Assembly (NCBI GenBank): GCA_023664325.1
Contig: JAMPFS010000004.1
Coordinates: 1 to 64,000, forward strand
DNA: 64,000 nucleotides
Origin: Clostridium sp.
GTDB lineage: Bacteria; Bacillota; Clostridia; Lachnospirales; Lachnospiraceae
Direction: 5' to 3'
The translations under genes were made by a program, and so were the position numbers. Below are positions 17,181 to 24,671 of the stretch, piece after piece. The notes below the pieces were generated by a model. The model had not been told where the DNA came from and did no database searches. It saw only the letters and a program-made list of their open reading frames with translations. Numbering within the stretch: the first letter of the stretch is position 1; each line of letters begins with the position of its first letter.

Positions 17181-20100
17181 ATGAGGAAGAAAGGCATGAA
17201 AGTTTTGAGTGTTGCTCTGGCTGCGGCAATGGTTTTATCCGGTATCGGTGTACCGGGGGGGGGTATTTCTTATGCGGCAGAGGCGGCAGCGCAGGGAACC
17301 GCGGTAGAGGAGACAGAGGAGGAGTTACAGTTAAGGCTCGATGAAGGCTTAAACATGAAGGATGCGGAGTTGCAAAAGGCAGTTTTGGCGGCATATAATC
17401 GTGCGACAAAGGGGAATGAAAGCAATTTAACGCTGGAAGCTCTTCAGAATTTTACCGGAGTATTGGATCTTACGGTTTATGAGAATGCTGACAAAATTAC
17501 GGATTTGACAGGTCTGGGTCAGGCAAAAAAAGCATCCTCTATTAATATCAGCACATGTACGGGCGTGACGTCAATTGGGGACAGTGAGTTTAAAGGGTGT
17601 CAGTTTACGAAGATACAACTTCCCGCTACTATTAAGGAAATCAAAGCCAATGCATTTGATGGGTGTACGAAATTAACAGGGATTACATTACCGGATGCCC
17701 TGGAAATGATTGGCACCAGTGCATTTAAAAATACAGGAATCCAATCTGTCAATTTTGACAAGGCAAAAAAACTTAATAAAATTGACAATTATGCCTTTAA
17801 CGGCAATGATAACTTGCAGACATTCATACTGCGGGGAACACAGGTATCTGTCATCGGAGAAATTTTACAGGGATGTTTGAACCTTACAACGGTAGAGTTT
17901 GGTGATGAGGTTCAATATATTAAGAACTATGCGCTTGTAAGCTGTCCGAAGCTTCATAAGATGCGGATTGCTTCCACCACTACGGTGAGTCCGGATGTAT
18001 TTAATAAGGTATCGGTTAGTAATACATATACGGCATCAGACCATGATTATAAGATTACTTTCGAAGTGGATGCTCCGAAGGAACCGATTGTGGTTCCGGA
18101 GGGCAGAACAGTGAAATTTCCTTACTATGTAAGTCAGAAGACGGGAACACAATCCCAATTTGAGTATATTTTAATTGGAAAAGATAAACAGACAGAAATG
18201 AATAGCATTGATACTTATTTAGGCGTGAAGGCAGCCTTGTCGGATGGATGTTACAAGGTACAACACTCGGATTCGTATAAGGTATCAGAGAAATATTATA
18301 CAAATGCTCCGTCTAGCTCATCTATCGATGTGAGTATTAACGGGACAAAGCCAACGATCAATGCAATCGAGGTGGAGGGATTAAAGAAAACGGAGAAGCC
18401 GGTTGCTTTTTCGATTGCAAACAAGCTTACCTTTGCATTGCCATCGGCTGCTGGCAAGACCATCACTACACAAACATTTCTGGCGAATTATGAAGTTGTA
18501 GTCAAAGAGGTAGAGACAAATGGATATCTATATTCAGATGAGAAGCGTACAACCGAGATTTCAAATGATGCGGTCATTCCGTTCCAGGCAATCCGGGTGG
18601 GAAACAAATTACAGAACTCTCAACAATTCTGGTATAGCATTAAGCATTCCGAAGATACCGCAGCAGACATTGAAAGTTACGATTTGGTGGTTAAGACGGA
18701 CAATCCTGATGTATTGATTCCGAAAAAGGATAATCTCCAATATAATACGGAAACGGGATTAGTGATCAATGGAACAAAAACAGATTCAACTGCAAATGAG
18801 GTTGCGCAACATTTTGATCTGATTGCAAATGATGTTGGAACAGCGCGTATTACGATTTATCCCAAAGCATATCCTCAATATAAGCGAACCTATACATACA
18901 AGATTGATGCGGATGTGTACTCGATTAAATTATCGGGTACGGGTGATTATAATAACAAGGCATTAGAGCAGGGAACAAAATTTAATATTTTTAGTCAATA
19001 TCAAAATGCGTTTGGTAAGTTGGTAACTGCCGCAGATATGAGTAATTTTGAGACTTATACCAATAATCCAATTACCTTTACCTCCGATAAACCGGACATT
19101 GCATCCATTGACGGGCAGGGAAATGTAACCATTCGGAAATCGGTTTCTGCAAGTACGAAGGTAACCTTTACGGTTACTGCGCAGCAATCTACAGGGAGTG
19201 TGATAACAAAGAAAGCAACATTGACATTGGCTGCAAGCAAAACACCGGGAGGCAGCACGGAAACGCAGACACCGGGAGGAAGCACAGAAACAGAGACACC
19301 TGGCGGCAATACAGGAACAGAGACACCTGGCGGCAATACAGGAACAGAGACACCGGGAGGCAGTACAGAAACAGAGACACCTGGCGGCAATACAGGAACA
19401 GAGACGCCTGGCGGAAGCACAGAAACAGAAACACCGGGAGGAAGCACAGGAACAGAGACGCCGGGAGGAAGCACGGGAACGGAGACGCCTGGCGGCAGCA
19501 CAGGAACAGAGACGCCTGGAGGCAATACAGGAACAGAGACGCCTGGCGGCAACACAGGAACAGAGACGCCTGGCGGCAACACAGGAACAGAGACGCCGGG
19601 AGGAAGCACAGGAACGGAGACACCGGGAGGAAGCACAGAAACAGAGACACCGGGAGGCAATACAGGAACAGAGACACCTGGCGGCAGCACAGGAACGCAG
19701 ACGCCGGGAGGCAGCACAGAAACAGAGACACCGGGAGGCAGTACAGGAACAGAGACGCCTGGCGGCAGTACAGGAACGCAGACGCCTGGTGGCAGCACGG
19801 GAACGCAGACACCGGGCGGTGGAACAGGAACGCAGACACCGGGAGGCAGCACAGGAACGCAGACGCCGGGAGGCAGCACGAGTACCCAGATGCCGGGAGG
19901 CAGTACAGGAACGCAGACGCCGGGAACGCAGACACCGGGCAATACGACAACCGGGGCGACCGTTACCGTTACGAAAGGCGGAAGCGCAGGCACACCGGGC
20001 GAAGCAAAGTTTGTCAAGGATGCGGTAGGCCGGGGAACGAATGTCGTGATTCCGGATACGGTGACGATTGACGGCATCCAATATAAGGTAACTGCTATTG

Positions 20101-20729
20101 ATGCCAATGCATTTAAGGGTAATACCCAAATTACGTCTGTTAAGATCGGTAATAACATCAAGTCCATTGACAGTGAGGCATTTAAGGGATGTAGCGCCCT
20201 TACCACGGTTACGATTTCGGACTCTGTGGAAAAGATTGGCAAGAATGCATTTTATAACTGTAAGAAATTAAAGACCGTTACACTAAATGCGAATACGTCG
20301 AAGCTGACAGAGATTGGGGCAAGCGCATTCTATAACTGTACGGCGCTTACAAAGATTACCATTCCGAATACGGTGACAAAGATTCAGTCAAAAGCATTTT
20401 ATAATTGCAAGAAGCTGAAAACCGTTACGATTAATTATAAGAAGTCAGCGCTGACAGAGATGGGAACAAGCGCATTCCAGAACTGTTCCGCGCTTACGAA
20501 GATTACACTGCCAAATAAGTTAAAAAAACTTGGCAAGAAAACATTCTATAATTGTAAGAACCTGAAAACAATTACAGTCAAATCTTCCAAAGTGAGCAGT
20601 GTAGGCTCCAATGCATTTAAGAATATTCATAAGAAAGCGGTTATCAAAGTTCCGAAGAAGCAGTACAGCAAATATCAGAAACTGTTCAAGGGAAAGGGAC
20701 AAAAGAAGACAGTTAAGATTAAAAAATAA
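17181..20729 (+). CDS. BspA-like leucine-rich repeat surface protein (long-linker paralog)
   Basis: A secreted 1182-residue paralog of the preceding gene, with the same leader (GGGGAGGAAGAAAGGAG), the same signal peptide pattern and the same N-terminal ELQLRLDEGL motif. Relative to the large copy it lacks about 935 residues of LRR sequence (large-copy residues roughly 245-1180). It keeps the beta-rich region (EPIVVPEGRTVKFPYYVS, VVKEVETNGYLYSDEKRT) and the Ig-like domain (ITFTSDKPDIASIDGQGNV). A 25-unit nonapeptide linker (about residues 688-912) follows, then a C-terminal LRR cassette almost identical in DNA to that of the first gene. No sortase signal was seen; the tail is Lys-rich (GQKKTVKIKK). 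The linker probably acts as a flexible stalk across the wall. Transcription probably comes mainly from the upstream promoter. Confidence 0.9.
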   Translation: MRKKGMKVLSVALAAAMVLSGIGVPGGGISYAAEAAAQGTAVEETEEELQLRLDEGLNMKDAELQKAVLAAYNRATKGNESNLTLEALQNFTGVLDLTVYENADKITDLTGLGQAKKASSINISTCTGVTSIGDSEFKGCQFTKIQLPATIKEIKANAFDGCTKLTGITLPDALEMIGTSAFKNTGIQSVNFDKAKKLNKIDNYAFNGNDNLQTFILRGTQVSVIGEILQGCLNLTTVEFGDEVQYIKNYALVSCPKLHKMRIASTTTVSPDVFNKVSVSNTYTASDHDYKITFEVDAPKEPIVVPEGRTVKFPYYVSQKTGTQSQFEYILIGKDKQTEMNSIDTYLGVKAALSDGCYKVQHSDSYKVSEKYYTNAPSSSSIDVSINGTKPTINAIEVEGLKKTEKPVAFSIANKLTFALPSAAGKTITTQTFLANYEVVVKEVETNGYLYSDEKRTTEISNDAVIPFQAIRVGNKLQNSQQFWYSIKHSEDTAADIESYDLVVKTDNPDVLIPKKDNLQYNTETGLVINGTKTDSTANEVAQHFDLIANDVGTARITIYPKAYPQYKRTYTYKIDADVYSIKLSGTGDYNNKALEQGTKFNIFSQYQNAFGKLVTAADMSNFETYTNNPITFTSDKPDIASIDGQGNVTIRKSVSASTKVTFTVTAQQSTGSVITKKATLTLAASKTPGGSTETQTPGGSTETETPGGNTGTETPGGNTGTETPGGSTETETPGGNTGTETPGGSTETETPGGSTGTETPGGSTGTETPGGSTGTETPGGNTGTETPGGNTGTETPGGNTGTETPGGSTGTETPGGSTETETPGGNTGTETPGGSTGTQTPGGSTETETPGGSTGTETPGGSTGTQTPGGSTGTQTPGGGTGTQTPGGSTGTQTPGGSTSTQMPGGSTGTQTPGTQTPGNTTTGATVTVTKGGSAGTPGEAKFVKDAVGRGTNVVIPDTVTIDGIQYKVTAIDANAFKGNTQITSVKIGNNIKSIDSEAFKGCSALTTVTISDSVEKIGKNAFYNCKKLKTVTLNANTSKLTEIGASAFYNCTALTKITIPNTVTKIQSKAFYNCKKLKTVTINYKKSALTEMGTSAFQNCSALTKITLPNKLKKLGKKTFYNCKNLKTITVKSSKVSSVGSNAFKNIHKKAVIKVPKKQYSKYQKLFKGKGQKKTVKIKK
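19242..19916 (+). repeat. 27-bp minisatellite, 25 units
   Basis: Twenty-five in-frame units of 27 bases encode TPGG(S/N/G)T(G/E/S)T(E/Q), one of them beginning with Met, and a partial unit (TPGTQ) follows. Units differ by a few bases, with blocks of GNTGTE and STETE types recurring, which points to growth by unequal exchange or slippage. Every length change of whole units preserves the frame. Confidence 0.95.
20163..20729 (+). repeat. LRR cassette, second copy of near-identical pair
   Basis: Partner of 16518-17084, in the same orientation and reading frame. The similarity continues through the stop codon into the terminator, where the two copies differ by one base in the stem. Confidence 0.85.
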
Positions 20730-20746
20730 AATTTTGCAGCATGTGG

Positions 20747-20775
20747 CAGCCCCGGAGGAGTTCCGGGGCTGTTTT
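20747..20775 (+). terminator. Terminator after the second LRR gene
   Basis: CAGCCCCGGA (20747-20756) and TCCGGGGCTG (20762-20771) form a perfect 10-bp stem with the loop GGAGT, followed by TTTT. Confidence 0.9.
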
Positions 20776-20831
20776 GCGCGCCTGGGAATCTTAAAAAATC
20801 CTTAAATTAGTAAAATGGCAAAAAAAAGAGG

Positions 20832-20860
20832 TTGTAAATTGTTGATTTTTTCGTTATGAT
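20832..20860 (+). promoter_or_regulatory. Predicted comEA promoter
   Basis: TTGTAA (20832-20837), 17 bases, TATGAT (20855-20860), 70 bases before comEA and after the LRR terminator. No other good promoter is seen before the following response regulator, so it may also drive the two-component genes. Confidence 0.55.
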
Positions 20861-20929
20861 AAAGAAGTATCTTATGTTATCTTATTTTCATACATGGCAC
20901 TCCGGACATTGAATTTAGGAGGAGTGTTT

Positions 20930-21532
20930 ATGATAGACAACAGAATATTTATAATAGGAATGATTGCCTGCATGTTATGCGGGTGCAGCAATGGAGAAGT
21001 CCGGATGACAGTGAAAGAAGAGGCTGTTTCGGAGGAAGCGGATTTTGGCAGTGTGGAAGGCACGGAACAGTCTGCAAAGACCGGGGAGGACGGCAAGACG
21101 GAGACAGGCAGCATTTATGTATATGTTTGCGGCCATGTGGTAAATCCGGGTGTATATGCGTTAGATGAGCAGGCGAGGATTTGTGATGCCATTGCGCTTG
21201 CCGGCGGCATTTCGGAACACGGACGCGGTGAGGCGCTGAACCAGGCAGAGCGTATGACGGACGGACAGACAGTGTATGTTCCTGGCATGGATGAAGAATG
21301 GAGTACGCAGGACACGGACGCTGCGGGACAGGCTGATGGCAAGGTCAATATTAATACTGCATCGAAGGAAGAGTTGATGACTTTGCCGGGCATTGGAGAG
21401 GCGAAAGCAGAGACAATCATTCAGTATCGGGAAGAGCATGGCGGCTTTGACAGCATTGAGGGCTTGATGGACATTCCGGGCATTAAGGAAGGTGTTTATA
21501 ATAAGCTTAAGGAGAAAATCAAGGCATCTTAA
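20930..21532 (+). CDS. comEA: ComEA-type DNA-binding protein, lipoprotein form
   Basis: A 200-residue protein with an N-terminal signal (MIDNRIFIIGMIACMLCGC) ending in the lipobox LCGC, so it is predicted to be lipid-anchored at residue 19. A polar spacer follows. Then comes an SLBB domain (about 62-125, IYVYVCGHVVNPGVYALDEQ), and a C-terminal helix-hairpin-helix module (137-200) with the classic VNINTASKEELMTLPGIG and GFDSIEGLMDIPGI motifs. ComEA binds double-stranded DNA outside the membrane and hands it to ComEC, which is encoded 3.1 kb downstream. In B. subtilis comEA is held by a plain transmembrane helix, so lipid anchoring is a variation. AGGAGGAG supports the start at 20930 over an upstream ATG. 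comEB is absent. Confidence 0.88.
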   Translation: MIDNRIFIIGMIACMLCGCSNGEVRMTVKEEAVSEEADFGSVEGTEQSAKTGEDGKTETGSIYVYVCGHVVNPGVYALDEQARICDAIALAGGISEHGRGEALNQAERMTDGQTVYVPGMDEEWSTQDTDAAGQADGKVNINTASKEELMTLPGIGEAKAETIIQYREEHGGFDSIEGLMDIPGIKEGVYNKLKEKIKAS

Positions 21533-21573
21533 TCTGTCCGGGAGCTTTGTTGCAGATAGATAGGAGATTAGGG

Positions 21574-22260
21574 ATGAAAAAAGTGTTGGTAGTCGATGAT
21601 GAGAAGTTGATTGTAAAGGGAATTAAATTTTCATTAGAGCAGGATGAAATGGCTGTGACTTCTGCCTATAATGGGGAGGAGGCATTAGAACTGGCAAAGA
21701 ATAATGATTTTGACATCATTTTGTTGGATGTAATGCTGCCGGGTTTATCCGGTTTTGAAGTATGCCAGGCAATACGTGAATTTTCAGATGTGCCGATTAT
21801 CATGCTCACTGCAAAGGGTGAAGATATGGATAAGATTTTAGGTCTGGAATATGGCGCAGATGATTATATTACCAAACCCTTTAATATTCTTGAGGTGAAG
21901 GCAAGGATTAAGGCGATCATCCGCAGAAACAAGAAAAAGGATGCGCCGGCAGAGACGCCAAAACGCTTAGTGGAAGGGGATATGACAATCGAGTTAGAGA
22001 GCCGCAGGGTTTCGATCGCAGGCAGGGATATTAATCTGACTGCAAAAGAGTTTAATATTTTAACGCTGCTGCTGCTTCATCCGAACAAGGTATATTCCAG
22101 AGATGATCTGTTAAAAGAGGTTTGGGGAAGTGATGCATTGGGAGATGGAAGGACAGTGGATGTACATGTGAGACGTCTCCGTGAAAAGGTGGAGACAAAC
22201 CCTGGAGAACCAAAATATATTCAGACAAAGTGGGGAGTGGGTTATTATTTTAAGAAATAG
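21574..22260 (+). CDS. OmpR-family response regulator
   Basis: A 228-residue two-domain regulator. The receiver domain (1-118) carries the acidic pocket VVDDEK, the phosphoacceptor Asp in IILLDVMLPG near 52, the Thr/Ser in IMLTAKG, and the Lys in ITKPFN. The winged-helix DNA-binding domain (130-228) has INLTAKEFNILTLLLLHPNKV, SRDDLLKEVWG and the typical RTVDVHVRRLREKVETNPGEP (split) to VGYYFKK ending. It is followed at once by its sensor kinase and a GerMN lipoprotein, an order that recalls MtrA-MtrB-LpqB of Actinobacteria. The start at 21574 gives the standard MKKVLVVDDE opening; upstream in-frame codons lack a site. Confidence 0.93.
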   Translation: MKKVLVVDDEKLIVKGIKFSLEQDEMAVTSAYNGEEALELAKNNDFDIILLDVMLPGLSGFEVCQAIREFSDVPIIMLTAKGEDMDKILGLEYGADDYITKPFNILEVKARIKAIIRRNKKKDAPAETPKRLVEGDMTIELESRRVSIAGRDINLTAKEFNILTLLLLHPNKVYSRDDLLKEVWGSDALGDGRTVDVHVRRLREKVETNPGEPKYIQTKWGVGYYFKK

Positions 22261-23674
22261 GGCGAAGACCAATCCTCTGAAAAGTCTTAAGGTTGTTGTA
22301 TTTCTTTCCTTTTTTTTCCTTATATTTCTGATTATGGCAGCATTTGATGTGATGATGCAGAAGTCCTATAATGACAAAGCGATTGAGGAAAAACTGACTC
22401 TCGTTCAGAACCAGTGCAGCATATTGGGAAACCAGATTTTAGTCAATCAGTTTACCATTGATTCCATGCAGGACAACTTGAATGTGGAAATCGACCAGCT
22501 TGCAAATGTATGGGAGGGAAGAATTCTTGTCATTGATTCCAGTTACAGGATTGTAAAAGACACATATACCATTGACCAGGGCAATTATATTATCTATGAT
22601 GAAGTCCTGCATATTATGCGGGAGGAAAAAGATAAGAATATCCGTATGTTAGATGACTATGCAGAGATTATTATTCCGATTGCCAATGCGGATAAAGTGA
22701 TATACGGTGCCATGATTGCTACCGTTTCCCTGAAGGATATTGAGGGAACCAATGCATATATTGCTTCCCAGGCGGGTATTCTTGTGCTGTTGTTTTCTTT
22801 CTTAGCGGTTGCGGCAGCATTTATTATCTGCGATTTAAGTGTACGGGATGTTAAAAAATTAAACAAAAGAATCAAAGAGTTAGATGACGGGCATTTGGAA
22901 GACCTTCAGATTAAGAGCAAGTATACGGAATTATCACAGTTAATTGATTCCTTTAATGGATTGCTCAACAAGATGCAGCTGTTGGAGACTTCGAGGCAGG
23001 AATTTGTTTCCAATGTATCCCATGAATTAAAGACGCCGATTACTTCCATGAAAGTATTGGCGGATTCCCTGCTGATGCAGGAAGATGTGCCGGCGCAGAT
23101 GTACCGGGAATTTATGTCGGATATCGTGGAAGAGATTGACCGTGAGAATAAGATTATTAATGATTTACTGACATTGGTAAAGATGGATAAAAAGGCGGCT
23201 GCCTTAAATATTGAGCCGGTTAATATTAACCTTTTGTTAGAGCTTTTGCTAAAGCGGATTAAGCCGATTGCGGCAAAGCGGAATATTGAGGTAGTGTTTG
23301 AAAGTTTCCGGGAGGTTGTCGGTGAAGTGGACGAGGTGAAATTGTCTTTAGCCCTATCAAACCTGATTGAAAATGCGGTAAAGTATAATAATGACGGCGG
23401 TAATGTCCATGTTTCGCTGAATGCAGACCATAAGTTTTTCTATGTAAAGGTACAGGATAATGGAGTGGGAATACCGGAAGAATGCCAATCCCAGGTGTTT
23501 GAGCGCTTTTACAGAGTGGATAAAGCGCGGAGCCGGGAGACAGGTGGCACCGGATTGGGGCTTGCCATTACGAGGAATGCAATCCTCATGCACAAAGGCG
23601 CAATTAAGCTGTATTCGGAGCCGGGTGAGGGTACTACTTTTACAGTCCGGATTCCACTAAAATATGTAAATTAG
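22181..23674 (+). CDS. Sensor histidine kinase
   Basis: Membrane sensor kinase partner of the preceding regulator. With the GTG at 22181 it has 497 residues: TM1 at about 37-56, an extracytoplasmic sensor of about 140 residues (57-197) likely of the PAS/Cache kind, TM2 at 198-217, a HAMP segment to about 265, and HisKA with the phosphoacceptor His281 (NVSHELKTP). HATPase follows with N box NLIENAVKYN, DNGVGIP, and GTGLGLAI. The start is uncertain: GTG 22181 is the only common start codon before TM1, overlaps the regulator gene by 80 bases and has a poor site. A GGGGAG at 22232-22237 just before an in-frame ATT (22244) suggests a rare start giving about 476 residues. Confidence 0.9.
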   Translation: MKRWRQTLENQNIFRQSGEWVIILRNRAKTNPLKSLKVVVFLSFFFLIFLIMAAFDVMMQKSYNDKAIEEKLTLVQNQCSILGNQILVNQFTIDSMQDNLNVEIDQLANVWEGRILVIDSSYRIVKDTYTIDQGNYIIYDEVLHIMREEKDKNIRMLDDYAEIIIPIANADKVIYGAMIATVSLKDIEGTNAYIASQAGILVLLFSFLAVAAAFIICDLSVRDVKKLNKRIKELDDGHLEDLQIKSKYTELSQLIDSFNGLLNKMQLLETSRQEFVSNVSHELKTPITSMKVLADSLLMQEDVPAQMYREFMSDIVEEIDRENKIINDLLTLVKMDKKAAALNIEPVNINLLLELLLKRIKPIAAKRNIEVVFESFREVVGEVDEVKLSLALSNLIENAVKYNNDGGNVHVSLNADHKFFYVKVQDNGVGIPEECQSQVFERFYRVDKARSRETGGTGLGLAITRNAILMHKGAIKLYSEPGEGTTFTVRIPLKYVN

Positions 23675-23685
23675 ATGGTGATGAA

Positions 23686-24627
23686 ATGAAATGGTTCAAA
23701 TATATCCTGATAGGTATCCTGTGTCTGGGTTTGACAGCCTGCGGACAAAATGAGGCAGAGCAGACAACGGAACAGGTACTGTCCCAAAATGAAATATATA
23801 TCTACTATGCAAACTCCGATCTGACAGATGTGGAAAAAAAGATATACAAGATCAGGCAGACGGCGTCTGTCACAGAGAACACGGACGAGATCATGGCATA
23901 TTTTACCCAAAAGCCGGAGGATGAAGAGGTACAGCCGACGATTCCCTCCGGTGTGGAATTTGTGTCCGGTGAGTATGATGAAGGGCATCAGAGGATCATC
24001 GTTGCGTTTAACATTTTATATGATGAGGTAAATGCAGATTCCCTGTTGTTTTTTAAGGCGTGTGTCACTAAGACCTTACTACAGCTTGAAGGGGTTGATA
24101 AGGTCGCAATTGCGCTTACGGACTTGAATAATGCGGATGCAGAGACCGCCACTGCAATTGAGAATTTTGATGGAGATTCGTTTGCGATGTCATTTGGCAA
24201 CAGTAACGGCTATCAGCAGAAAGGAAATATTGTTTTATACTTTGCAACACCGGATGGAGAGCGGTTAAAAGAATATCACAAATCAGTCGAGATATCCAAT
24301 AATACTTCTCTGGCAGAGATTGTGGTTGGCGCATTGATTGAAGGACCGAAGCAGGAAGGCTATCAAGCCACGGTATCCGAGGAAACAACCATACGCAATA
24401 TTTCTGTGAAGGATGGCATCTGTTATGTGGATTTTAGCGATGAATTTTACAATACGGATAATCCCATGAAAAATGATATTATTGTGTATTCCATTGTGAA
24501 TTCTTTAGTGGAGCTTCCAACCGTATCAAAGGTACAGTTTTTGAGGAACGGTGAGAAACAGGCATTTTTCCGGGAAACGATGCCGTTTGATTCTCTATTC
24601 GAGAGAAATCTTGATCTGATTGAATAA
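23686..24627 (+). CDS. GerMN-domain lipoprotein
   Basis: A 313-residue lipoprotein with the lipobox LTAC (Cys19). The mature protein contains two GerMN-like domains, at about 45-150 and 195-300. The second shows the typical NTSLAEIVVGALIEGPKQEGYQATVSEETTIRN (split), then VDFSDEF and PMKNDIIVYSIVNSLVELPTVSKVQFL. GerMN occurs in spore-germination GerM and in the actinobacterial lipoprotein LpqB, which is encoded after the MtrAB two-component pair and modulates the MtrB kinase. Here it also directly follows a response regulator and a sensor kinase with only 11 bases between. A role in tuning that kinase at the cell surface is the best inference; a germination or cell wall role is the alternative. 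Confidence 0.85.
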   Translation: MKWFKYILIGILCLGLTACGQNEAEQTTEQVLSQNEIYIYYANSDLTDVEKKIYKIRQTASVTENTDEIMAYFTQKPEDEEVQPTIPSGVEFVSGEYDEGHQRIIVAFNILYDEVNADSLLFFKACVTKTLLQLEGVDKVAIALTDLNNADAETATAIENFDGDSFAMSFGNSNGYQQKGNIVLYFATPDGERLKEYHKSVEISNNTSLAEIVVGALIEGPKQEGYQATVSEETTIRNISVKDGICYVDFSDEFYNTDNPMKNDIIVYSIVNSLVELPTVSKVQFLRNGEKQAFFRETMPFDSLFERNLDLIE

Positions 24628-24671
24628 GTGATAAAAGAGATGAAAGGAACAGAAAAGGAGATTTATAATTA

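Noticed and set aside
19242..19916. CRISPR array
   Set aside because: The units are contiguous with no spacers and are read as coding nonapeptides in frame with flanking domains; no cas genes are present.
19055..20242. Long antisense open frames opposite the nonapeptide repeat (395, 388 and 253 residues)
   Set aside because: They arise because a 27-base repeat leaves all frames open or closed as a block; translations are repetitive PPGVSVPVL, SRCLCSCAA or LPVSLFLCC strings with no ribosome binding site or family match.
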